Both the position numbers and the translations under genes were made by a program. The notes beneath the pieces were generated by a model. The model was given only the letters and a program-made list of their open reading frames with translations. It was not told where the DNA came from and did not search any database. Below are positions 25,392 to 33,571 of a DNA stretch of 64,000 bases, piece by piece (position 1 is the stretch's first letter; the number at the start of each line of letters is the position of its first letter). Origin of the DNA: an uncultured Hyphomicrobiales bacterium (GTDB lineage: Bacteria > Pseudomonadota > Alphaproteobacteria > Rhizobiales > Beijerinckiaceae); contig CAIKAR010000017.1 in assembly GCA_903825465.1 (NCBI GenBank), positions 1 to 64,000 of the forward strand. The letters run 5' to 3'.

Positions 25392-25805
25392 CTAAATGTC
25401 GACGACCACGTAGTCCTTCTCGCGCGCGACTTCGAAGCGTTCCGCGACATAGGGTCCCTTCGCCAGTTCCTCGCCGTGTTCGACGCCGACGTTGAACTTG
25501 CGCGCCCGCGTCGATTTCGGATCGCAGTAGGATTGGCCCGAACGGAGCTCGAATTCCCAGCCGTGATAGGGGCAGCGCAGGAACTCGTCCTTGCGCGCCA
25601 GCCTGTATTCGCCGGGCCGGTCGGACAGCGCGAGGCCGGTGACGAAGCCTTCGACCATCGGGCCGCCGCCGTGCGGGCAGCGGTTGGCGAAGGCGAAATA
25701 TTCGCCGCCGACGTTGAAGACGGCGATTTCGCGGCCCGCGACATTCGCCAGCTTGCGCTGGCCGGGCGCGAGTTCGTCGGCCGCGGCGACAATATGTTTC
25801 GTCAT
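25392..25805 (-). CDS. Rieske [2Fe-2S] ferredoxin, module B
   Basis: 137 residues from ATG 25805. Rieske cluster ligands: Cys43-x-His45 (NRCPHGGG) and Cys78-x2-His81 (RCPYHGWEF). Single-domain soluble ferredoxin with no oxygenase catalytic domain. Its start overlaps the stop of the frameshifted amidohydrolase gene (ATGA). Sequence closely parallels the Rieske protein at 29767-30186 (KGPYVAE/KGPYVAD, YVVVDI/YIVIDL endings), so it belongs to the second copy of a duplicated amidohydrolase-amidohydrolase-Rieske module. Electron donor role inferred; no oxygenase alpha subunit is nearby. Confidence 0.9.
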   Translation of the reverse strand: MTKHIVAAADELAPGQRKLANVAGREIAVFNVGGEYFAFANRCPHGGGPMVEGFVTGLALSDRPGEYRLARKDEFLRCPYHGWEFELRSGQSYCDPKSTRARKFNVGVEHGEELAKGPYVAERFEVAREKDYVVVDI

Positions 25806-26898
25806 AGATTGTAAAGCGCCCGCGCGTTGTCGCGAAGCAACATCGCGCGCTGGGCGTCCGTCATCTTGAACTTCAGGCAATAGCGGGGGTCGTCGTAGTC
25901 CCAATGGGGATAGTCGGTCGAGAACAGCAGCCTGTCCCAGCCGATCCAGTCGATAATATCGACAAGGTCCGCGGGGTTCTCGGGCTCTTCCATCGGCTGT
26001 GTCGCGAACCAGAAGTGCTCGCGAACGTATTCGGACGGCGGCCGCTTGAGGTGCGGCACCTCGTGGCGCATGCGCTCCCAGTGGCGGTCCATGCGCCAGC
26101 AAATCGCGGGTATCCAGGTGAAGCCGCTTTCGATCAACGCCACCTTCAGCTTCGGGAACCGCTCGAACACGCCCTCGAAGACCATGCTGACGACGTTGCC
26201 CTGCATGTTGGCGCCGAAGGCGTAGTGCTCCTGCATGTAATAAGTCGGCCAGCCCGCGCCCGTGGAGGGATGCGCGCCGTTGCCGGCGGGATGCAGGCCC
26301 ATCGGCAGGCCGCACTCTTCCGCCGCTTCGTAGATCGGCCAGTAGCGCTGGCGCCCCAACGGCTCGATCGAGCGCGGCGAGATGATCACTTGCCGGAAGG
26401 AGGGATCGCCCGCGCGCGCGCGCGGATTTCCTTCGCCGCGAATTCCGGATCTTCTTGCGGCACGACGATTCCCGCGCGCAGCCGCGGCTCGGGCCGCACC
26501 CAGGCCTCGATCTGCCAGTCGTTGACAGCGTGCGACAAGACCCGCGCGTATTCGGTGTTGCGCTCCTCCATGCCGCCCTTGCTCAGCGACACAAGCATGC
26601 CGATCTCGACGCCGGCGTTGTCGAGGTGCTGGCGTTGCATCAGCGCGAGGTCGGAGCCGGGTGGGCCGCCGCGCTCGGGATAGGCGTCGGCGCGCTGTCC
26701 CGCCGCCATCATCCGGGGATGCGCCTGCATCGCGCTCAGCCCCTGCCGGATGTGCGGGCCGATGGACTTCGCGTGCGCGACCCAGCGCGCGCTCATGTAA
26801 GGAAACAAGTCCGCCAGCGAGCGCTGGATCGGGTGGATGTCGCAATCGACGAAGGCGAGGCGCTGGCTCGCCGTGGTGTCAACGAGGGGCGCGTTCAT
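25802..26898 (-). pseudogene. Amidohydrolase family 2, module B, frameshifted at a (CG)7 tract
   Basis: Coding starts at ATG 26898 (FVDCDIHPIQRS, Asp18/Asp20/His22) and reads in one frame to about 26424. There it slips: the first frame ends at a stop at 26386, while the rest of the protein (DPSFRQVIISPRSIEPLGRQ to SRAL-type end at 25802, including LHPAGNG and STDYPHWDYDD) continues in another frame. The paralogue at 30183-31304 shows the expected continuous sequence EIEKRAGDGRFSQ. With six instead of seven CG units the gene would read EIRARAGDPSFRQ in frame. Either a recent inactivation, slippage-type variation, or an assembly error. Stop and start overlap both neighbours (ATGA). Confidence 0.85.
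26411..26424. repeat. (CG)7 dinucleotide tract at the frameshift
   Basis: Seven CG units in a row. Removing one unit restores the amidohydrolase frame. Such tracts are prone to strand slippage and also to sequencing error in GC-rich DNA. Confidence 0.85.
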
Positions 26899-27980
26899 GG
26901 GCGGCCTCCTTTTTTCTCCGCGACGAGGCGCGGATAGCTGGCCATTGGATTGTCGATCAATATTTTGCGGATCAAATCATCCGGCAGGCCGTCGGGCAAG
27001 GCCTCCTCGCCGGCGAACTGGGCGTGGGGATAGTCCGTCGAAAACAGGATCATGTCGTCGCAGGCGATCTGAGCGAGGGTCTTGCGCAGTTGGACGCCGT
27101 CGGGAGGCGCGTCGACTGGTTGCAACGTCAGCCGCACGCGCTCGCGCACGACCTCCGAGGGAAGCCGGTCGAGCCACGGCACCTCCTGCCGCACGCCGCG
27201 CCACTCCTTGTTGAGCCGCCACAGCAGCGTCGGCAGCCAGGTGAAGCCGCTTTCGAGACAGACGACGCGGAGATCGGGGAATTCGTTGAACACGCCTTCC
27301 GCGAGCAGCGCGACGATGGCGTTCTCGAAGGCCGTGCTTTGGCCGACATAGTCCTCGACGTGGAACGACGGCCAGCCGGAGCCTGTCGGCGCCTGGCGAT
27401 AGAGCGAGCCCGCGTGGATGGCGAGCGCCAGCCCGCGCTTCTCGCAAGCGCGGTAGATCGGCCACAAGGCGCGCTTGCCGGGCAGGGTGTCGCCCATGAC
27501 GAGCGTCAGCGCTTGCACGAAGCGCTCGTCGGGCGCGACGCGCTCGATTTCGCGCACCGCGTGTTCGGGGCTCGACGCCACGACGAGGATCGAACCGCGC
27601 AAGCGCGGCTCGTGATCGAGCCAGTCGCGGGCCATGTGTTCGTTGACAGCCGAGCACAGAACCGCGGCCATGTCGTCGTTGTAGAGGCCGATGGCGCCGT
27701 GGAGGATCGACGCCACGGCGATCCGCGTTCCATGGGGATCGAGCGCCTCGCGCCGCAGCTTGTCCAGCGGCGTCTCGCCCTCGCGCGTGGCTTGCCAATC
27801 CTCGCGCGCGCCGAGCGGGGTGCGCGCGGGAAAGCTTGTGAGCGCGAAATCCATTCGGTCGATGCGGCGCGTGAGGAACTGCTCGCGCCAGAAGGCGTCG
27901 ATGAAGGGCGCGAGTTGCGCCATGCCCGGAAGCGGCAGGTGCAGGTCGCAGTCTATGGCGCCGGGATAGGGGACTTTCAT
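26895..27980 (-). CDS. Amidohydrolase family 2, module B first subunit
   Basis: 361 residues. N-terminal motif AIDCDLHLPLPG (Asp10, Asp12, His14) with Asp in place of the first His of H-x-H; central His in LAIHAGSLY; CLESGFTWLP where canonical members have H-x-G-G; C-terminal Asp in FSTDYPHAQF. Same architecture as the 31301-32422 protein (DAYWRQQFLNRGIDK versus DAFWREQFLTRRIDR). Its stop overlaps the start of the next amidohydrolase (ATGA), and it begins 6 nt after the permease stop. Metal hydrolase or decarboxylase; probably forms a complex with its neighbour. Confidence 0.87.
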   Translation of the reverse strand: MKVPYPGAIDCDLHLPLPGMAQLAPFIDAFWREQFLTRRIDRMDFALTSFPARTPLGAREDWQATREGETPLDKLRREALDPHGTRIAVASILHGAIGLYNDDMAAVLCSAVNEHMARDWLDHEPRLRGSILVVASSPEHAVREIERVAPDERFVQALTLVMGDTLPGKRALWPIYRACEKRGLALAIHAGSLYRQAPTGSGWPSFHVEDYVGQSTAFENAIVALLAEGVFNEFPDLRVVCLESGFTWLPTLLWRLNKEWRGVRQEVPWLDRLPSEVVRERVRLTLQPVDAPPDGVQLRKTLAQIACDDMILFSTDYPHAQFAGEEALPDGLPDDLIRKILIDNPMASYPRLVAEKKGGRP

Positions 27981-27986
27981 GAGCCG

Positions 27987-29747
27987 TCACAATCGATTTG
28001 TGTAGTGCTTCAACACCCGGATTTGAAGCCAGCGGAAGACGAACACCAGCAGCATCATCAGCAGCCCGATGACGCTGACCTGTTCGGCGAGGCCGTTGGC
28101 CCAAAGCTTCATCAGCGTCACCGACAGCACCTCGGAGCCGACGGAATACAGCAGCACCGAGGCCGAAAGCTCGCGCAGGATGCCGAAGAAGGTCAACACC
28201 CAGCCCACGGCGAACGACGGCCACGCCAGCGCCACGAGAATGCGCCACAGCGTTTGGAAAAACGACGCGCCGGCGGAGCGCGCGCTCTCCTCGAGGTCGG
28301 CGGACATTTGCGCGTAGGCGGCGCTCATCACGCGCGTCGCCACCGGCGTGCCGAGCGAGAGATAGGCGAGCAACAGCGCCCAGATCGTGCCGTAGATGGG
28401 GATCGGCCCCGGCAGCATGGCGAAGGCCCAGAGAAAGCCGAGGCCGAGCACCATGCCGGGCATCATCCACGGCATCCACGCGAGGCCGTCGACGATCGCC
28501 CGCCCGCGCCAGCGCGTGCGCGTGACGACATAGGCGACAATCGAGCCAAGAAGCATGGTCAATGTCGCGCCGCCGAGGCCAAGCAGCATCGTGTTCGACA
28601 CCGCGCGCCAGATTTCTCCCGACGAGAACACGGCCTGATAATGTTCCAGCGTCAGCATGTCCCACTGGTAGAATCCGAAGAAGCGGAAGAACGAGCCGAT
28701 GAACAACTGGCTCACCGGCAGAACCACCGTGACGAAGAAGAAAAGCGCGCAGAACGCGAATGTCGCCCAGCGCCACCCGCCGAGCTGCGTCACATGCGGC
28801 GAATAGCCCTTGCCGCTGACGGTGACGAAGTTCTTTCCGCGCAACAGGCGCCATTGGATGAACACCAGCGAAAACATCAGCGCCATGACGCCGAAGCCGA
28901 TGGCCGTCGCGTATTGGTAGTCCGGCGTCGCGTGGTGGTTGATCGAGTTGTACATCTCCGTCGTGATGACGGAGATCTTCGCCGGAGTGCCGAAGAAGAG
29001 CGGCGATTCGAAGTTCTCCATGCCGCGGATGAAGCTGAGGATGAAGGCGTTGGTGAGCGCCGGCAGCATCAGCGCCAGCGTGATCGAGCGGAAGGTGCGC
29101 AGGCGGGAGGCGCCGCTCATGCGGCTCGATTCCTCGAGCGCCGGGTCCATGGCGCGGAAGACGTCGACGATGAACAGGAAGAGGAACGGCGTCGAATACT
29201 GGATCATGTGCCAGACCACGCCGCCCCACGAATAGACGTTGATCGGCGAGTAGTTGGTCCCTGTCGCCCATTTGAACAGCTGGTTCAGCAGGCCCACTTG
29301 CGGATTGCCGAGCATCGCCCAGGCCATCGCGGTCAGGATCGGAGGAATGAAGAACGGCAGCGTGATCAGGATTTCGAGCTTGTCGCGATAGGGCGTGTCG
29401 GTGCGCGCGATGATCCACGCGAGGAACACCGCGAGGATCAGCGAGGGGATCGTCTTGCCGAGCGAAATGCCGATGGTGTTGAGCAGAACGCCGAGCGCCT
29501 CGGGGCTCATCAACTGGCGGTAGCCGTCGAGGTTGAATTCGCCCGCCATGCCCGGCGGCGTCGAATGCAGGCTGCCGTACATCAGCATGCCGAACGGATA
29601 GATCGTGAGGAACGACAGAAGGACGATCAGCGCCGCGACGCCCACGCCGCGCCCGGGCGCGTGGCGCGACCAAAAGCCGTCGTCGGCGCGGGGCGCCGCG
29701 CGAACGCCCATCTGGCCGGCCGGCGAAGGCGCCGGTATCTCGGTCAT
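27987..29747 (-). CDS. Fused two-domain ABC permease of the iron/polyamine type
   Basis: 586 residues with ATG 29747; GGAAGGGG lies 7-11 nt upstream, better than a TTG two codons earlier. About twelve membrane helices form two binding-protein-dependent transport domains, each with an EAA loop: LEESSRMSGASRLRTFRSI (first half, about 208-226) and LEESARSAGASFFQTLWRI (second half). This is the FbpB/AfuB-like fused permease that works as a single membrane unit. The matching binding protein may be the one divergently coded at 32555; no ATPase gene of this type is in the window. It sits between the two amidohydrolase-Rieske modules. Confidence 0.9.
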   Translation of the reverse strand: MTEIPAPSPAGQMGVRAAPRADDGFWSRHAPGRGVGVAALIVLLSFLTIYPFGMLMYGSLHSTPPGMAGEFNLDGYRQLMSPEALGVLLNTIGISLGKTIPSLILAVFLAWIIARTDTPYRDKLEILITLPFFIPPILTAMAWAMLGNPQVGLLNQLFKWATGTNYSPINVYSWGGVVWHMIQYSTPFLFLFIVDVFRAMDPALEESSRMSGASRLRTFRSITLALMLPALTNAFILSFIRGMENFESPLFFGTPAKISVITTEMYNSINHHATPDYQYATAIGFGVMALMFSLVFIQWRLLRGKNFVTVSGKGYSPHVTQLGGWRWATFAFCALFFFVTVVLPVSQLFIGSFFRFFGFYQWDMLTLEHYQAVFSSGEIWRAVSNTMLLGLGGATLTMLLGSIVAYVVTRTRWRGRAIVDGLAWMPWMMPGMVLGLGFLWAFAMLPGPIPIYGTIWALLLAYLSLGTPVATRVMSAAYAQMSADLEESARSAGASFFQTLWRILVALAWPSFAVGWVLTFFGILRELSASVLLYSVGSEVLSVTLMKLWANGLAEQVSVIGLLMMLLVFVFRWLQIRVLKHYTNRL

Positions 29748-29766
29748 CGCCAAACCCCTTCCGCGG

Positions 29767-30186
29767 TCAAAGGTCGATCACGATGTAGTCTTGCTCGACG
29801 GCCACCGGAAAGGTGTCCGCGACATAAGGCCCCTTGACCAGCGCCGCGCCGCGCTCGACCCCCGCCTCGTAGGCGCGCGCGCGCGTGTTGGCGGGGTCGC
29901 ACCACGACTGTCCCGTGCGAATGCCGAATTCCCAGCCGTGCCATGAACACTTCACGAATTCGCCGTCGCGCGAAAGCCGGTATCTGCCGGGCTCGTCGGC
30001 TTCGGCGAGGCCGACGACCTTGCCCGCGCACAGCGAGCCGCTCTCGTGCGGGCATTTGTCGCCGAGCGCGAAGAACGCGCCGCCGAGGTTGAACAGCGCG
30101 ATGTCGCGTCCCGCGACCGCGATCTTCTTGCGCGTTCCCGGCGGCACGTCGTCGACGCGCGCCACAACGTGTCGTGTCTTGCTCAT
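29767..30186 (-). CDS. Rieske [2Fe-2S] ferredoxin, module A
   Basis: 139 residues. Cluster ligands Cys45-x-His47 (DKCPHESG) and Cys80-x2-His83 (KCSWHGWEF). Small soluble ferredoxin. Start overlaps the stop of the preceding amidohydrolase (ATGA). Paralogue of 25392-25805. A Rieske protein tightly linked with amidohydrolases and without an oxygenase or reductase gene is unexpected; it could feed electrons to a distant oxygenase or serve a redox step on the hydrolase product. Confidence 0.9.
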   Translation of the reverse strand: MSKTRHVVARVDDVPPGTRKKIAVAGRDIALFNLGGAFFALGDKCPHESGSLCAGKVVGLAEADEPGRYRLSRDGEFVKCSWHGWEFGIRTGQSWCDPANTRARAYEAGVERGAALVKGPYVADTFPVAVEQDYIVIDL

Positions 30187-31304
30187 GGCAGGCCGTACAA
30201 CTCCCTCGCGTTGCCCGACAGCACGCGCTTCAAATCGTCGTCGCCGATGCGCAGCTTGCCGACCACGAACTTCGGCTCGTCGAAATCCCAGTGGGGATAG
30301 TCGGTCGAGAACATGATGCGGTCGAAGCCGACCAGGCCGAACATTTCGGCCAAATCACCGTCGTTGTCGGGCTCGTCGAGCGGCTGCGTCGTCATCCAGA
30401 AATGGTCGTGGATATATTCCGACGGGAGGCGCTTGAGGTGCGGCGCCTCGCTTTTCAGCCGCTTCCAGTGCTTGTCGAGCCGCCATTTCAGCGACGGCTG
30501 CCAGGCGACGCCGCCTTCGACCAGGACGACTTTCAACCCCGGGAATTGCGCGAACACGCCTTCCACCACCATGCTGGTGATGAGGCTCAGCATGCCGGTG
30601 ACGTTGGTGTGCTGCTCCTCGATGTAATAGGAGGGCCTGCCGCTCGCCGTCGGCGAATAGCCGTTGACGCCGCCAACATGCAGCGCCAGCGGCAGACCCA
30701 GCGCGCTCGCCGCTTCGTAGATCGGCCAGTATTTTCGCCGCCCCAGCGGTTCGAGGCTTTTGGGCGGCAGCATGATCTGGGAGAAGCGCCCGTCGCCGGC
30801 GCGCTTCTCTATTTCGGCGACGGCGAAAGACGGGTGCTCCTGCGTCACGACGATCGAGGCCTTGAGGCGCGGATCGCGCTCGACCCAATGAGCGAGTTGC
30901 CAGTCGTTGACCGCGCCCGCCAGCGCCGCGCCATATTCGAGGTTGCGCTGGTTGCCCGGCCCGCGGTTGAGCGGCATCAGCATGCCGTATTCGACGTTGT
31001 TGGCGTCGAGATGCTGCTTTTGCATGAAGGCGAGGTCGGAGCCCGGCAGGCCACCCGTCGGTGGCCAGGCGTCCGCGCGCGCGACATCCGGCGCCATGCG
31101 CGGATGCGACAGCGTGTCGGCCAGCGCTTGACGATAAAGCCCGCCATAGGTCTTCGCGTAGTCGCGCCAGCGCTCGGGCAGAAAGCCAAGGACGTCGGCG
31201 GGGCTCGCCGCCTGCGGATGGATATCGCAGTCGATCACGCCGAGCTTCGCCTCCTTTGGGCCGACTCGCGGCGCGCGCGGAAGTTCAAGCGTTTGAGCGC
31301 TCAT
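30183..31304 (-). CDS. Amidohydrolase family 2, module A second subunit
   Basis: 373 residues from ATG 31304, which overlaps the stop of the upstream amidohydrolase. N-terminal motif GVIDCDIHPQAAS (Asp25, Asp27, His29), central His in LALHVGGVNG, LVEGGVAWQPSL, and Asp in FSTDYPHWDFDE. Intact counterpart of the frameshifted gene at 25802-26898 and useful as the reference for its frame. Substrate unknown. The first His of the usual H-x-H is Asp, and the usual HGGG is EGGV, so metal coordination must differ from ACMSD. Confidence 0.87.
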   Translation of the reverse strand: MSAQTLELPRAPRVGPKEAKLGVIDCDIHPQAASPADVLGFLPERWRDYAKTYGGLYRQALADTLSHPRMAPDVARADAWPPTGGLPGSDLAFMQKQHLDANNVEYGMLMPLNRGPGNQRNLEYGAALAGAVNDWQLAHWVERDPRLKASIVVTQEHPSFAVAEIEKRAGDGRFSQIMLPPKSLEPLGRRKYWPIYEAASALGLPLALHVGGVNGYSPTASGRPSYYIEEQHTNVTGMLSLITSMVVEGVFAQFPGLKVVLVEGGVAWQPSLKWRLDKHWKRLKSEAPHLKRLPSEYIHDHFWMTTQPLDEPDNDGDLAEMFGLVGFDRIMFSTDYPHWDFDEPKFVVGKLRIGDDDLKRVLSGNARELYGLP

Positions 31305-32422
31305 GGCGTCGCCTCCGTCAGGCGGGGATAGGTTTCCATCGCGTTGTCGCGCAGCACGCGGCGCGCCAGCGGGCTCGCGGGGTCGAGCGGCAGCGCGTCC
31401 GTCCCCTCGTAGTGCCAATGCGGATAGTCGGTCGAAAACAGCAGCATCCTGTCGCTGTCGAGCATCTCGCAGAAGCGCTCGAGGCGGCGCGCGCCGTCGG
31501 GTTCGTCGAAGGGCTGGGTCGTCAGGCGGATGTGGTCGCGAACGATATCCTTCGGCGGACGCTTCACCCAGGGAACTTCCGCGCGCACGCCGCGCCACGT
31601 CTTGTTGAAGCGCCACAGGCAAGCGGGCAGCCATGTGACGCCGGATTCCTGAAACACGATTTTCAAATTCGGGAATTTGGCGAACACGCCCTCGCTGACG
31701 AGGCTGAGCGTCGCGCTTTCGAAGGCGAAGGCCTGCGCCACGTAGTCTTCGAGAAAGTACGAACCATAGCCGTTCGCCATCATCGGGTGGTGGTAGGCGC
31801 TTCCAGCGTGCACCGCGACGGGCATGCCGTGCTTTTCGGCGGCGCGGAAAATGGGCCAGTTGTGGCGCTTGCCGAGCGGCGTCTCGCCCGCCACCAGCAT
31901 CGTCGCCGACACAAAGCGGCGATCGCCGGCGCGCCGCTCGATCTCCTCGGCCGCCAGGTCGGGATTGCCGAGCGGCAGCACGATGGAGGCGCGCAGGCGC
32001 GGCTCCTTGTCGAGCCATTCCGCCGCGATCCAGTCGTTGACCGCCGCGCAGACCACCGCCGACATGTCCTCGCTGTGCAACACGGCGCCGCCCCACAGGC
32101 ATGTGGCGATGGCGGTTTGAACGCCAAATCCATCGAGCACGGCGGCGCGCAGCATCGCGAGGTCGGTCCCGGGCTTGCCCTGCGCCGGACGCCAGTCGGG
32201 GCGCCCCGAAATCGGCGCGTTGGGAGCCTCGCTGGTCAGACTCCAGCTCAGCTTGTCGATGCCGCGGTTCAAAAACTGCTGACGCCAGTAGGCGTCCAGA
32301 TAAGGCATGATGGCCTTGATCGACGGAACCACGATATGCGCGTCGCAATCAACGGCGGGGGAGCCGAAGACGCTCGCGCCATCCCCGGCTCTCACGACCG
32401 TCGTTTCAGCCCCCTGGGCCAT
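31301..32422 (-). CDS. Amidohydrolase family 2, module A first subunit
   Basis: 373 residues. ATG 32422 chosen because GAGGGA lies 7 nt upstream and the frame further up enters the divergent gene. Motifs: AVDCDAHIVVPS (Asp25, Asp27, His29), VAVHAGSAYHH, FQESGVTWLP, FSTDYPHWHYEG. Paralogue of 26895-27980. It is the first gene of a seven-gene operon reaching 25392; the promoter must lie in the 132-nt gap shared with the divergent binding-protein gene, which contains a TGGTCAA direct repeat. Confidence 0.87.
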   Translation of the reverse strand: MAQGAETTVVRAGDGASVFGSPAVDCDAHIVVPSIKAIMPYLDAYWRQQFLNRGIDKLSWSLTSEAPNAPISGRPDWRPAQGKPGTDLAMLRAAVLDGFGVQTAIATCLWGGAVLHSEDMSAVVCAAVNDWIAAEWLDKEPRLRASIVLPLGNPDLAAEEIERRAGDRRFVSATMLVAGETPLGKRHNWPIFRAAEKHGMPVAVHAGSAYHHPMMANGYGSYFLEDYVAQAFAFESATLSLVSEGVFAKFPNLKIVFQESGVTWLPACLWRFNKTWRGVRAEVPWVKRPPKDIVRDHIRLTTQPFDEPDGARRLERFCEMLDSDRMLLFSTDYPHWHYEGTDALPLDPASPLARRVLRDNAMETYPRLTEATP

Positions 32423-32483
32423 TTCCACATCCCTCGACCACGCTTTCGGCGCGGGGCTAGAACTACCACACGGAGCCCTGTAT

Positions 32484-32508
32484 TGGTCAAGAAATCCCGC
32501 GTGGTCAA
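32484..32508. promoter_or_regulatory. Direct repeat TGGTCAA in the divergent control region
   Basis: TGGTCAA at 32484-32490 and 32502-32508, 18-nt period, between the seven-gene amidohydrolase operon and the divergent binding-protein gene. On the minus strand the units read TTGACCA, so one may double as a -35 box. Regulator unknown. Confidence 0.3.
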
Positions 32509-32554
32509 CGCCGCGCGCCCAAAGCGGCGCCTTGGACGGGAAGCGGAGCGAAGC

Positions 32555-33571
32555 ATGAAAAACATGGCCTTGCGAACGTTTGTCGCGATGGGATGCGCCG
32601 TGGGCGCCGGCCTCGCGGCCCGCGCGGACGAGTGGGACGCCGTCGTCGCCGCGGCGAAGAAGGAAGGCGCCGTCACCGTCTACCACGCCCAGCTCGGCGC
32701 GCCGCACTGGAAGAAAGTGGTTCAGGACTTCGAAGCCAAATACGGCGTCAAGGTGGGCGAGTTCGACGCCCGCGCCAGCGAGATGAACGAGCGCATCCGC
32801 GTCGAGCAGACCTCGGATCATTTTGTCGCCGACGCCGAGTTCCACGGCGACTCCTCGATCATTCAGCAACGCCAGACGAATTTCGTCGACAAGCTCGGCG
32901 ACATTCCATACGCCGCGCGGCTTCGCCCGCCGTTCGAGCGCAACGACTACTCGATTCCAGCGTGGAACCAGGTTGTTTGCATGCTCGTCAACACCAACAT
33001 GGTGAAGCCGGACGACGAGCCCAGGCAATGGAAGGATTTGCTCGACCCCAAATGGAAAGGCGGCAAAATCCTCACCGACGACATGCGCGCGGTTGGCAGC
33101 GGGCAAACGGTCTACGCCGTGCTGACCAAGACCTACGGCGAGGACTTCACCCAAAAGCTCGCGGCGCAGAACATGGGCGTCGGCCGCGATCTCCAGGACG
33201 ATTCCCGCCGGATCGCGCGCGGCGAATACGCGTTGTTCATCAATCAGATCATCGCCTTCGCCTCGCCCTTGAAGGGCTTGCCGGTCAAGGTTGTCCTGCC
33301 CTCGGACGGCTGTCCCTTCACGCCGATCCAAGGCGCCGTGTTGCGCGGCGCGCCACATCCCAACGCCGCGCGCCTGTTCATCAACCACCTGCTCGACCTG
33401 AAATCGCAAACGACGTACGCCGAGGCGTGGATGGGCACCGTGACACAGGGCGTTGTGGAGGCTTTGAGCGACCCCGAAGCGAAGCGCTTCGCGCAGGTCA
33501 AGACGATGGGCTCCATCGCCTTCGACGACCGCGAGGCGATGCTCAAGCGCGCCACCGACCTTTTCAAATGA
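32555..33571 (+). CDS. Periplasmic iron/polyamine-type ABC binding protein
   Basis: 338 residues, ATG 32555 with GGAG 7 nt upstream. Signal peptide 1-24 (VGAGLAARA). Family-1 extracellular solute-binding fold: EGAVTVYHAQ, FEAKYGVKVGEF, WNQVVCMLVNTNMV, WKDLLDPKWKGGKI, PHPNAARLFINHLL. Resembles AfuA/FbpA-type proteins, several of which in catabolic loci bind organic acids, not iron; the Tyr pair that binds iron in FbpA is not evident. Probably serves the fused permease at 27987. Stop overlaps the glutathione-transferase start (ATGA). Confidence 0.88.
   Translation: MKNMALRTFVAMGCAVGAGLAARADEWDAVVAAAKKEGAVTVYHAQLGAPHWKKVVQDFEAKYGVKVGEFDARASEMNERIRVEQTSDHFVADAEFHGDSSIIQQRQTNFVDKLGDIPYAARLRPPFERNDYSIPAWNQVVCMLVNTNMVKPDDEPRQWKDLLDPKWKGGKILTDDMRAVGSGQTVYAVLTKTYGEDFTQKLAAQNMGVGRDLQDDSRRIARGEYALFINQIIAFASPLKGLPVKVVLPSDGCPFTPIQGAVLRGAPHPNAARLFINHLLDLKSQTTYAEAWMGTVTQGVVEALSDPEAKRFAQVKTMGSIAFDDREAMLKRATDLFK

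Noticed and set aside
26977-29673. Long alternative minus-strand frame across permease and amidohydrolase
   Set aside because: Other frame of the same strand, Arg-rich without motifs; the permease and amidohydrolase frames have full family motifs.
26661-29837. Open frame of more than 1000 codons on the plus strand
   Set aside because: It lies antisense to the permease and amidohydrolase genes; its Arg/His/Ala-rich translation has no domain, as expected for the antisense of GC-rich genes.
31061-32554. N-terminal extension of the iron-type binding protein
   Set aside because: The extension is antisense to two amidohydrolases; signal peptide and ribosome site fix the start at 32555.
32423-33409. 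N-terminal extension of the module A amidohydrolase
   Set aside because: Antisense to the binding-protein gene; ribosome site and family start lie at 32422.
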